DNA from: CALGYY01 sp963678485
GTDB lineage: Bacteria > Bacteroidota > Bacteroidia > Bacteroidales > CAIWKO01
Assembly: GCA_963678485.1 (NCBI GenBank)
Contig: OY782882.1
Coordinates: 1,612,001 to 1,676,000, forward strand
Length of the DNA: 64,000 nt
Direction of reading: 5' to 3'
Shown piece after piece: positions 1-7,875 of this stretch; the first letter of the stretch is position 1, and the number at the start of each line of letters is the position of its first letter. The notes below the pieces were generated by a model. That model was not told the origin of the DNA. It saw only the letters and a program-made list of their open reading frames with translations, and ran no database searches. A program made the position numbers and the translations under genes.

Positions 1-842
1 TGAAACCTTACAACGGACGAATTCTCGAAGTTCGCGGTTTCGCAGGTGGAGTAAGAAGTGCAAAAGCTATTCGCACTGTCACCGGTGGCGGAGACCTTGC
101 AGAAGGTCGCGTAAAGGTAAAGGTACAGGATGCTTATTCTATGCGTTCCACACCTCAGGTCATTGGCGCTGCTCACGACGCAATTGCATATGCCCGCAAG
201 CAAGTAGAAATTGAATTAAATGGTGTAGGTGACAATCCTATTTTCTTCCCTGAAGAAGGTATACAATTATCAGGTGCAAACTTCCAGGGCTCGCCAGTAG
301 CTTTGCCAATGGATATGGTTGGTATTGCTGTTACCATGGTTTGTGTTCTCAGCGAACGACGCATGAACCGCCTGAACAATCCGGCTCTTAGCGTGGGTCT
401 GCCTCCATTCCTCACCAAAGGTGCAGGTATGTTCTCAGGATTAATGCTAAGCCAATATACTGCCGATATGCAGATTGTTGAACAGCGCATTCTTTCTGCA
501 CCAGCCAGTATTCAATCAATTCCGGCCGCTGCCGATCAGGAGGATTTTGTTTCGATGGGAATGAACACAGCTATCAAGAATTTCCAGATTATGGATAACG
601 CTTATGGTATCATCGGTATCGAAATGATGGCAGCCGCACAGGCGCTCGATTTGAGAACCAAATTTGAAACTCCCTACGAATTCGGTAAAGGCACCAAGGT
701 CGCACACGAAGTTATTCGTAAACATGTTGAATATCTCGACATCGACCGTCCTCTCTACCCTGACCACAACGCAATGAAAGCTTTGGTTCAATCATGCGAA
801 GTGCTGCATGCTGTAGAAAAAGCAGTAGGTTCATTGGAATAA
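1..842 (+). CDS. Aromatic amino acid ammonia-lyase (histidine ammonia-lyase family), C-terminal part
   Basis: The reading frame is already open at base 3 and runs to a TAA at 840-842, so the gene begins upstream of the window and about 279 C-terminal residues are seen. The segment VQDAYSMRSTPQVIGAAHD and the later SIPAAADQEDFVSMG match the conserved C-terminal half of the HAL/PAL/TAL lyases, which remove ammonia from histidine, phenylalanine or tyrosine using an MIO prosthetic group. The MIO-forming Ala-Ser-Gly would lie upstream and cannot be checked. Substrate is therefore open: histidine degradation (hutH) is the default, but Bacteroidota also use tyrosine lyases for aryl polyene or flexirubin pigments. 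No other hut gene is visible here. A hairpin with a T-rich tail follows at 871-900. Confidence 0.88.
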   Translation, partial: KPYNGRILEVRGFAGGVRSAKAIRTVTGGGDLAEGRVKVKVQDAYSMRSTPQVIGAAHDAIAYARKQVEIELNGVGDNPIFFPEEGIQLSGANFQGSPVALPMDMVGIAVTMVCVLSERRMNRLNNPALSVGLPPFLTKGAGMFSGLMLSQYTADMQIVEQRILSAPASIQSIPAAADQEDFVSMGMNTAIKNFQIMDNAYGIIGIEMMAAAQALDLRTKFETPYEFGKGTKVAHEVIRKHVEYLDIDRPLYPDHNAMKALVQSCEVLHAVEKAVGSLE

Positions 843-870
843 AAGTGCATTACATATTAAGCATAACAAG

Positions 871-900
871 AAAGGCTGCCGAACAGGTAGCCTTTTATTT
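871..900 (+). terminator. Rho-independent terminator after the ammonia-lyase
   Basis: AAAGGCTGCC at 871-880 pairs with GGTAGCCTTT at 886-895 through a five-base loop, with one G-T pair, and a T-rich tail follows. It lies 28 bases after the lyase stop codon and closes that transcript. Confidence 0.75.
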
Positions 901-1095
901 TGATGATAAGATTGGATCAAGCCGGATTGTTGAGGAGCAACGAAAAGTTAGTGTATTTTTTAATACAACTGAAAAAATCAAATACTGAATTGTCACAATT
1001 AATAAGAGCACAAATTAATGTGTGGGTTATATTATTTAAATTCCACCTTTTGCATAAACAAAAGGTGGAGCCAAAATTCTAGTCAAAGCAAAATG

Positions 1096-1340
1096 CTATC
1101 CCCCCGCTCTCGCCAACGGCCGCAAATCACGCAAGGTAGTGCCGAAAACGCCAATTGACGGGATGTCTTTGAATGTGACAATAAACTTCATTTCGCTCAT
1201 TGAATTTTCTTTTTGTCGTTTTCGACAGAGCCGACAGCGAAAAAGCCGCTGTCTGGCCCCTTGCGGATTTGCGTGCCGTTGACGATTCACAGCCTGCCCA
1301 CGCCCGCTTGCTTTGACAGGCCCGCGCACACGCTTTGAAC
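1096..1340. other. GC-rich patch in an otherwise AT-rich non-coding stretch
   Basis: Between the terminator at 871-900 and the Rhs remnant at 1588 no convincing gene is seen. Bases 1096-1340 are clearly richer in G and C than the sequence on either side, with several CG-rich runs, which suggests a different origin. On the minus strand 1200-1096 encodes a 34-residue peptide beginning MSEMKFIVTFKDIPSIG, after a weak purine stretch. I do not recognise it and cannot say whether it is translated. The rest of the gap (901-1095 and 1341-1424) is AT-rich and shows nothing else. Confidence 0.4.
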
Positions 1341-1424
1341 GCTAGTATTGCATAATTTCAAAACTGTAAAATAACCACAAAGTACCAATGGTATTGGCTT
1401 GATAAGCTATTAAAACACGACTGC

Positions 1425-1589
1425 TCAAAATGATTAATACGTTTAATCAATATTGATGGTCAATGTTACAAATAATCGCTACAAATGGAACTCATTCGCG
1501 TTCATTCGTGGTATTCGTAGTTGAAGAAAGGTTTTTAATCTATTTCTTCTATGAATAGTTATCCTACTCCTCAACTTTTCCGCTTAATC
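1425..1589 (+). repeat. Long direct repeat, copy 1
   Basis: This ~165 bp stretch recurs at 6481-6652. The two copies share an unbroken 54 bp block (1482-1535 and 6543-6596) and an identical ending, CTCAACTTTTCCGCTTAATC, with small differences elsewhere. The Rhs reading frame resumes immediately after this copy (last in-frame stop at 1585-1587), so the repeat lies exactly at the truncation point of that gene. It contains no recognisable coding sequence. Confidence 0.85.
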
Positions 1590-2943
1590 GGAAGACCTCA
1601 CAACACATGAGTATTTATATGATGCAAATGGGAACATGATACAGGATAAATCCATAGGATTTGTAGTCTCTTATAATTATTTGAATTTACCGGAATTGAT
1701 TACATTTGGACAGGATGAAGGCATTGGCTATCTTTATAACACCAAAGGCGGCATAATGGAAAAGACCGTAACTGATCATGGAAATATTAATATTACCGAT
1801 TATATGGGTAATTTTGTGTACAACAATGGAAGTATGCGATATATGAGTACTAACGTTGGACGTATTACTCCGCATGGAGGTTGTTATCGTTATGAATATT
1901 ACATTACAGACCATTTAGGGAACATACGCGAGTTGTTTGCAGATATAAATAATTATAAAGTGCCGGAATTATTACATGAAAACAACTTTGATCCTTTTGG
2001 TATGAGTATGGGAGGCTTGAATTATGAAGCTGCCAACATTGAAAACGAAATAAAATTGCAGGGTAAGGAGTTGCAAAAAGATCTTAATCTGCAATGGTAT
2101 AATTTCGGAGCGTGATTTTATGATGACGTATTAGGTAGATGGTTGAGTGTTGACCCGGTGGCTAGCGAGAGAAGTTGGGTAAGTCCTTTCAATTATTACC
2201 AAAATAATCCCATTAGTAGAACCGACCCTAACGGTGAATTAGATGGTGATTATTTTAGACTTGATGGGACATACTTAGGCAGTGATAATATTGATGATAG
2301 AAAGGTTTATCTGGTTAGTAAAAACTATGAACCAGCTACTGAGGAAAAACCTATTGTATTAATGGAAGGAGATTATAAGGAGGTTAATGTAACGATTGAT
2401 GAATTGCTTCAATCTGCTGCATCTGCAAATAATGAATGGGAAAAGTCATTTGAGGGAAGAGCTGCCATTGTTCATGCGATAATTAATAGAAAAAATGCAA
2501 TGAATTTTTCATTCGATGTAGCGATGGGTAGTCTTGCCGGTAATAGTGTTGGCGCTTCTCATGCTTCTCGTATGAAAAGTATTTGGTTTGCTGGGTATGC
2601 GGCTTTTATTAATGCTGGTGCTTATGGACGAAATAAAAATGCTGTTTATAAAAGTTGTATTGCAGCAGCGTTGGATGCATACAATGGTGGTACTGATTAT
2701 TCTAATGGTGCTATAGGTTGGCAAGGTGAAGATTTAACTGACGCTAGCAAACTTGCTGATGGTACGTATAAGAGGCTTGCTTATAGAATGTATATAAAAA
2801 ATGGCTTTATGTGGAACGATGAAGTTGCGAATAAAAATGGTACTTACCCATTGCCTAATATTACTAGGGTCGGCTATGCTACAAAGTCAAATTATTATGT
2901 AGGTTTGGCGTATTATGGTCGAAATATTTTCTTAAATCATTAA
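1588..2943 (+). pseudogene. Truncated Rhs-family polymorphic toxin with internal stop codon
   Basis: The frame opens at 1588 without a start codon, with a typical Rhs repeat motif (YDANGNM at 1618-1638). It continues through YYITDHLGNIRELF, FDPFGMSMGGLNY and LQGKELQKDLNLQWYNFGA to an in-frame TGA at 2113-2115. Directly after it comes FYDDVLGRWLSVDP, then NYYQNNPISRTDPNGE, the normal Rhs core ending. Family members read GARFYD here, so the stop looks like one arginine codon changed to TGA. After the core, about 235 residues form a variable C-terminal tip that I do not recognise with certainty. Its segment FEGRAAIVHAIINRKNA and the later DYSNGAIGWQGED loosely recall SleB-type cell-wall hydrolases. 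Full Rhs proteins are several times longer, so the gene is dead or expressed only as fragments. An ATG at 1636 and another at 2143 could start fragments. Confidence 0.8.
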
Positions 2944-2953
2944 TTTATTAATT

Positions 2954-3736
2954 ATGAGTGCAAAGATTAATATTAAGAATGCTTTTTTTTGCTTGATTAT
3001 TCTTTTTATACATACGCAAAAAGCACAGAGTCAAATTAGTTATGACAGTTTATTAAAGAGTATTTGTTATAATAGTAAAATTATTAAATTTCATGCTGAT
3101 ACTACTAACGCGTTTGATTTTATTGGAAAAAAAAATATAAGCTACAAATTAGATAATCACTCATTATTAATAGAAACCGATTCTTCTAGTTCTTTAACTA
3201 AGATTAAAATTGATAGTAGTAACATTAGGATTAGCGATATTTATAATATAAATGATAAGTTGTATTCTTTTGATGGTATAGATTTGTATTATCAAGCTAT
3301 AGTGTATTTTCAGTTTAATAATTGCTTTTACTCTTATTTGCCTTTGTCAATTGTAAATTGTCATGGCAGTTCCTGTCGATATTATATGTGTTTGCTTATT
3401 CAAATTGATTCAAGTGCAAATACTAAAACGTTCTTTTTTGGTAATTCAGAATTAGAAAATGATTTTTATTTTAGAATTACGGAAAAAGGGGAATTAATTT
3501 ATCTAAATATTACAAATTCATTTCAACATCCAGAGTTGTTTCAGTCGTATATTAGTTATTTGAAAAATTCAGAAAATATCTTATATATGATTACATCATT
3601 TATTTATAATGAAAAAACCAAGTGTTGGAATGTTCGGAAGGATTCAAAAGGCAAAGAGTATAAGATAATATTTAAAGCTGAAGATGAATTTAGCAAGGGG
3701 AAAATATGGTTGCTAGATAAATATTGGATGGATTGA
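2954..3736 (+). CDS. Exported hypothetical protein, putative immunity protein for the Rhs tip
   Basis: This 260-residue protein starts 10 bases after the Rhs remnant ends. The N-terminus (MSAKINIKNAFFCLIILF, then ending near AQSQ) is a typical cleavable Sec signal peptide, so the protein should be periplasmic or surface exposed. I recognise no family. The coding sequence is very AT-rich compared with the housekeeping genes in the window, a sign of recent acquisition. Position directly behind a toxin tip is where the cognate immunity gene normally sits. An exported immunity protein would fit a toxin acting in the periplasm, for example on peptidoglycan. This role is inferred from context only. 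Confidence 0.55.
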   Translation: MSAKINIKNAFFCLIILFIHTQKAQSQISYDSLLKSICYNSKIIKFHADTTNAFDFIGKKNISYKLDNHSLLIETDSSSSLTKIKIDSSNIRISDIYNINDKLYSFDGIDLYYQAIVYFQFNNCFYSYLPLSIVNCHGSSCRYYMCLLIQIDSSANTKTFFFGNSELENDFYFRITEKGELIYLNITNSFQHPELFQSYISYLKNSENILYMITSFIYNEKTKCWNVRKDSKGKEYKIIFKAEDEFSKGKIWLLDKYWMD

Positions 3737-3934
3737 GATTAAATCTGTACTGTTAATGCTGTAAGCAATGCTTTGATTGCGTCCCGCAATTCGCAACGTT
3801 CATAAAAATCAGCGATTATCCTCAACCCTTGCCATGGAGTAATATTTTATTTGTATAATCGTTGTCAATCATCTTTTTAGACCTGTCTGTTTTTTGAGCA
3901 AAGCTAATAAAATCGACTGATTGTGGATGTTTAG

Positions 3935-4336
3935 ATAAACAATAAAAACCCTAATCCTGAAGTAAGAGAAATCGTCTTTGGTGTAGCTTGGGCGCATGAT
4001 GAAGCATACGGAACAAGAACAACTTTTAGTTTTGATATGTTGACAAATATGACTGCTGCCGATGTAGGCAATTATCATTATGGTTATGTAGGGAGATTTG
4101 TCAACAATGGTGAGGGATTAGACCATACCACACTGTGGAAGGGAGCTGGAGCGGCTGAAATCGCTAAGAATTTTTTTGTTGAGTACAATTTTCTTACAAG
4201 AATAAAAGGCGTATTTCAATTTACCGGTACAGCACAATATGGACAAATTATACCTTATGGAGATAATCCAGTAGATTGGTATTGGATAACAATGGGTATC
4301 CATGATGCAAATATCACCAAAAGTCATATTAAATAA
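3935..4336 (+). pseudogene. Displaced toxin tip resembling bacterial toxin 44 domain
   Basis: An open frame starts right after a stop at 3932-3934, without a start codon, and runs to a TAA at 4334-4336. A sub-frame beginning at ATG 4037 encodes 99 residues. The segments GNYHYGYVGRFVNN, WKGAGAAEI and YGDNPVDWYWITMGIHDAN follow the pattern of the toxin 44 family found at C-termini of Rhs and other polymorphic toxins. No Rhs core precedes it, so it looks like an orphan tip left by recombination at the Rhs 3' end. Such orphan tips can be swapped onto an intact Rhs core. The family assignment is from memory of the pattern and should be treated as probable. Confidence 0.55.
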
Positions 4337-4342
4337 ACGACC

Positions 4343-4729
4343 ATGGCATTAAGTTTAGAAAAGAAATCTCGTATGCTTATATTTTTATTAATCGTTGGAT
4401 TTATGCTGCTTTCTTGTACATCCAAATACTCTAAGCAACATTATTTTGGCACAGGAAAAATATCAAGCGGTTTATATAAAGAAGTATTTTGCATTAATAC
4501 TGGGGGCGTAATGGCAAGCGGCTCATACAGTTATTATCTTACAGATTCTGTGAGTTTCAGAAAATACCTTGGTACATCATATAGTGATGAGGAAATCATT
4601 CATTGTGAAATGTTTGATTCTGGACGCATCATGGTGTTTCGGGTCTCGTTTCGTGGTAATGAAAAAGACACAATATCGAAAGAGTTTTACCAACTTTCAG
4701 AACTTAAATCAGAGGGGAAGTATGATTGA
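4343..4729 (+). CDS. Small lipoprotein, putative immunity protein of the toxin-44-like tip
   Basis: The 128-residue product has a lysine-rich start, a hydrophobic stretch (LIFLLIVGFMLL) and then the lipobox-like LLSC, so it is predicted to be lipidated at the cysteine near residue 25 and anchored in the membrane facing the periplasm. It begins six bases after the toxin-44-like remnant, the usual place for an immunity gene. I do not recognise the mature domain. As with the exported protein at 2954, an envelope location suggests protection against a toxin acting outside the cytoplasm, but this is inference. The 3' end overlaps a remnant on the opposite strand by about 40 bases. Confidence 0.55.
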   Translation: MALSLEKKSRMLIFLLIVGFMLLSCTSKYSKQHYFGTGKISSGLYKEVFCINTGGVMASGSYSYYLTDSVSFRKYLGTSYSDEEIIHCEMFDSGRIMVFRVSFRGNEKDTISKEFYQLSELKSEGKYD

Positions 4730-5067
4730 AGAATATTTATTAACTGATTAACTAAAAGTTCTGGTTCACCGGGACTTTTGCCTTTATTTTTTACCAATTG
4801 CTGAAGTTGTTTCCTCATCCAAAAAGCTTCGATAAGGGTTTTGACAATGCTTTTATCCGTATCAGCTGTGCTCCATATCTGTAAACTATTAAAGTAGTTC
4901 CGCATCCTTAACTGTGCTTTGGCTTTATCTTCGGTAGCCGTGTATACGAGAAAATCAAAAGTTGTACAGAAAATAGCGGCAAGCTTCAATAGTACTTCGG
5001 CCGGGGGTTGTATTCCTTTGGTTTCATGGTGGGCCATCTGCGCAAGAGTTTTAGCTTCCCCGTTTTT
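4687..5067 (-). pseudogene. Remnant of an XRE-type helix-turn-helix regulator
   Basis: On the minus strand an ATG at 5037 opens 116 residues. The part ETKGIQPPAEVLLKLAAIF followed by FDFLVY matches the second half of an XRE (Cro/C1) DNA-binding domain, where the usual form is ERG..PSAEVLKKLADAL....DYLVYG. Later VKTLIEAFWMRKQLQQL resembles the C-terminal helix of these small regulators. The first helices are missing: upstream the frame gives only a few more residues before a TAG at 5068-5070. The gene is therefore truncated at its 5' end, and its 3' end runs into the lipoprotein on the other strand. The IS4-family element lies just beyond. Confidence 0.5.
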
Positions 5068-5163
5068 CTATCCATTAAAAATTAGAATTGTTTTTCATAT
5101 TCTATATTCTAAAAGATGTTTTGGCTTTTTTCATCAGGGATGACAAAAATTATGGTATCTAAA

Positions 5164-5175
5164 CACTAGCGTTGC
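5164..5175 (+). repeat. Left terminal inverted repeat of the IS4-family element
   Basis: CACTAGCGTTGC is the exact reverse complement of bases 6459-6470. Identity falls off after 12 bases. Confidence 0.8.
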
Positions 5176-5285
5176 GTTGTTTTTAAAAAAAGTTCTTTGA
5201 AAGTCTTGATATATCATCGTTAGCGAAGATTTTTTTACAGCAACGATTTGAATTCAGTTCTGCCGACCTTTGGTTAAAAATTGCT

Positions 5286-6451
5286 ATGAACCTAGGGAAG
5301 ATTGTTTTTGCACAGCTTATGGAAATGGGCTCCTTTCATGTGTTTAAGTATTGTGTCGAGAGATACAATGGCAACTATAAAGCAAAAGAGTTCACTTGTT
5401 GGCGACAATTTCTATGCATGTCTCTTGGTCAGCTAACCCAACGAAAGAGTCTCCGTGATACTGCCTATTGTCTCAAGATCAAGAAAGATAAACTTTATCA
5501 TCTCGGGATTGGTAAAGCCTTTGACAAATCAACCATATCAAGAGCGAACGAAAGTCGCGATTGGCGTATATTTCGTGATTTTGGATTAAAACTTATTGAG
5601 CAAGCAAAAGCACTGTACGCTGAAGATAACCAACTGGATATAAAATTAAAAGGTCGAATTTTCGCGATTGACTCTACTACAATTGATCTATGCATACAAG
5701 TCTTTTGGTGGGCAAAGTTCCGTAAAACCAAAGCTGCAATAAAAATGCACACAGTGTTAGATCTTAAAACTGCCATATCTGAGTATATTTTATTACTGAC
5801 GGATCTGTTCATGACATAAAAGCATTGGATATTATCTCATTACCCAGCGGAAGTTATCTGGTGAAGGATAAAGCATATGTTGATTTCGGCCGTTTGATGA
5901 GGCTTTCATTGGAACGCATTAATTTTGTTTTGCAAGCAAAAGACAATATGCAGTACAAAATAATTTATAGACGAACAGTGGAAAAGGACTCTGGCGTAAT
6001 ATGCGACCAAATCATTGAATTATCTGATCCAATAACTCGAAAAAAGTATCCTAAACAGCTAAGAAGAATCCGTTATTATGATAAAGAATCGTCTAATACG
6101 TTTGTCTTTATAACGAATAACTTTAAACTGTCTGCTCTTACAATTGCTGCTTTATACAAGGGTCGCTGGGGAATTGAGACATTTTTCAAATGGATAAAGC
6201 AGCACCTGAAAATACTTGATTTTTGGGGACACAGTGAAAATGCAGTAAGAACGCAGGTTTGGATAGCCATTTCGACTTATGTGATCGTAGCTATTGCAAA
6301 AAAGAAACTGGATTTATCTGCTTCACTCTATGAAATCCTGCAAGGAATCAGCATTTCAGCGTTTGACAGAATCCCAATAAAAAATTTATTCGCAGACGAT
6401 ATTAATCAAGATGTCAAAGAACAATATTATAATCAGTTGAAAATGTACTAA
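5286..6451 (+). pseudogene. IS4-family transposase, frameshifted
   Basis: Two frames together make one transposase of about 385 residues. The first (5286-5819) begins MNLGKIVFAQLMEMGSF and carries FAIDSTTIDLC with the first catalytic Asp. The second (5825-6451) carries KDKAYVDF with the second Asp, then RWGIETFFKWIKQHL with the catalytic Glu and the YREK-like region. At the junction, bases 5788-5815 read in the second frame as ITDGSVHDI, exactly what the family has there, while the first frame ends in a spurious LLTDLFMT. One base is missing in the T-rich run near 5780-5790. No canonical slippery heptamer lines up with the frame, so a disabling deletion (or sequencing error) is more likely than programmed frameshifting. 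Confidence 0.85.
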
Positions 6452-6458
6452 CTAAGAG

Positions 6459-6470
6459 GCAACGCTAGTG
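6459..6470 (-). repeat. Right terminal inverted repeat of the IS4-family element
   Basis: GCAACGCTAGTG is the exact complement of the left end at 5164-5175. It starts eight bases after the transposase stop codon. The eight bases ACGCTAGT also occur at 1339-1346, upstream of direct-repeat copy 1. Confidence 0.8.
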
Positions 6471-6480
6471 ACAAGGATTC

Positions 6481-6652
6481 TCAAAATGATGGATACGTTT
6501 AATTAATATTGATGGCTATTGTTATGTTACAAACAATATCTGCAAATGGAACTCATTCGCGTTCATTCGTGGTATTCGTAGTTGAAGAAAGGTTTTAAAA
6601 TCTATTGTTTTCTATGAATAGTATTCCTAGTCCTCAACTTTTCCGCTTAATC
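6481..6652 (+). repeat. Long direct repeat, copy 2
   Basis: This is the second copy of the repeat at 1425-1589, in the same orientation and beginning ten bases beyond the IS4-family element. The shared 54 bp core is at 6543-6596. Together the copies enclose the whole decayed toxin and IS region (about 5 kb). After this copy the sequence leads straight into the 3' end of the glycosyltransferase gene. Confidence 0.85.
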
Positions 6653-6723
6653 CATGAAATTCCTTTTGCAAAATGCAATACTGCTGTTGCGCATAAGTGA
6701 CCTGAATCTTATTGCGTGAAATT

Positions 6724-7854
6724 TTAAGGCTTTACAGCACGCTCGATGGCGCTCCATAATAAGGCGGCAGTTTTATCCCAAGTGAACAATTCCTGTCGCA
6801 GATGTCCTTTACGTATCATTTCATTGCGAAGATCTGCATCCCTGTCAATGGTGGTCATGGCTGATGCAATGGATTCCGGCTTGAATGGATCAATCAGCAT
6901 TGCTGCATCACCAGCCACTTCGGGCATGGAGGAAACCTCAGAGGTAATGACAGGAGTACCACAACGCCACGATTCAACGATAGGAATACCAAAGCCTTCG
7001 AAGTACGAGACATAGGTTGTTGCAATGGCCCCACCAATTGCCAGGTTAAGATCATATTGATTTAAACGACCTGCAAAAACCACTTCCTCCTTAAACTTCA
7101 TTAATTCATATGCCTTACGTATTGGGTCAGTCCACCATTTTTTCTCACCAACAATCAACAACTTTGTATCGCGCACGCCCCGCTGCTTCATAAAAAGATC
7201 GAAGGCCTCAAACAAATGTGTGAGATTCTTTCGGGGATGCAATGCACCAACAAATACGAAATAAGGTGATCCTTCGCAAAAGCGCGACATTGCTTCTGTT
7301 TTTTCAATGGCGGATAGGGGACGAAATGATTCATTTGCCCCATCATAAACAACATCAATATTTGCACGGATGACTCCATACTGCGAAACAATGTCATCAG
7401 CCGAAAAACCCGACACAGTTGCGATACGCTTAGCCTTTCGCGAAAACTTCGGGAAGAAATAACGATAATACCAGCGTACTAACCAAGGGAGATCCTGAGG
7501 ATAATGTTCGAAATTTAAATCGTGGATTACCGCCAGTGACGGGGTTTTCGTGCGCAACGACAAATATCCGTCGGGTGATAAAAAAAGATCAGCGTTGCAT
7601 TTTTTCAGGATGCGCGGGATACTCAGCTCAAACCAAGTGATAAACAGAAATGGGTGACGTGCCTGTGGCCCAACAACGACGGGCGTTATATTATCAGAAA
7701 AAATGAAATCCTGATCGTATGGACGATCGAAAATGAAAATGAATTGATGCTCAGGATGCGCAATCGTAATACGCTTAAGCGTTTCAAAGGTAAACCAGCC
7801 AATCCCTTCGAGTCGGTTTTTAAGCAGTAAACGTGTATTGGCAGCAATGATCAA
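6724..7854 (-). CDS. Glycosyltransferase family 1/4 protein
   Basis: The 376-residue protein is a GT-B retaining glycosyltransferase that transfers a sugar from a nucleotide donor, probably to a surface glycan. The N-terminal half ends in AVIHDLNFEHYP and ATVSGFSADDI. The C-terminal donor-binding half has FVFVGALHPRKNLTHLFEAF (residues 198-217) and the EX7E motif E286GFGIPIVE294, closely followed by SEVSSMPEVAGDAAML, all standard for family 4 (formerly GT1) enzymes such as mannosyltransferases. The exact sugar cannot be told. It starts 21 bases after the sigma-54 activator gene and is probably co-transcribed with it. It is not in the large polysaccharide locus at the window's far end. Confidence 0.88.
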   Translation of the reverse strand: MIIAANTRLLLKNRLEGIGWFTFETLKRITIAHPEHQFIFIFDRPYDQDFIFSDNITPVVVGPQARHPFLFITWFELSIPRILKKCNADLFLSPDGYLSLRTKTPSLAVIHDLNFEHYPQDLPWLVRWYYRYFFPKFSRKAKRIATVSGFSADDIVSQYGVIRANIDVVYDGANESFRPLSAIEKTEAMSRFCEGSPYFVFVGALHPRKNLTHLFEAFDLFMKQRGVRDTKLLIVGEKKWWTDPIRKAYELMKFKEEVVFAGRLNQYDLNLAIGGAIATTYVSYFEGFGIPIVESWRCGTPVITSEVSSMPEVAGDAAMLIDPFKPESIASAMTTIDRDADLRNEMIRKGHLRQELFTWDKTAALLWSAIERAVKP

Positions 7855-7875
7855 ATGCGCAGAGATTGGAATTAC

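Larger units (their letters stand above)
5164..6470 (+). mobile_element. IS4-family insertion sequence, degenerate
   Basis: A ~1.3 kb element is bounded by perfect 12 bp inverted repeats, CACTAGCGTTGC at 5164-5175 and its complement at 6459-6470. It holds a single transposase gene in two frames (5286-6451). The bases flanking the two ends show no obvious target-site duplication, so the element is old, rearranged or one end was replaced. It sits between the XRE remnant and the second copy of the long direct repeat. Confidence 0.8.

Noticed and set aside
1339..1346. Third IS end (ACGCTAGT)
   Set aside because: Only eight bases match the inverted repeat and no transposase fragment adjoins; probably chance or a short scar.
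5780..5825. Programmed -1 frameshifting in the IS transposase
   Set aside because: No heptamer of the X XXY YYZ type is in register with the first frame, and the match to the family resumes as if one base were simply missing.
5150..6482. Target-site duplication around the IS4-family element
   Set aside because: The bases just outside the two inverted repeats do not match over any useful length.
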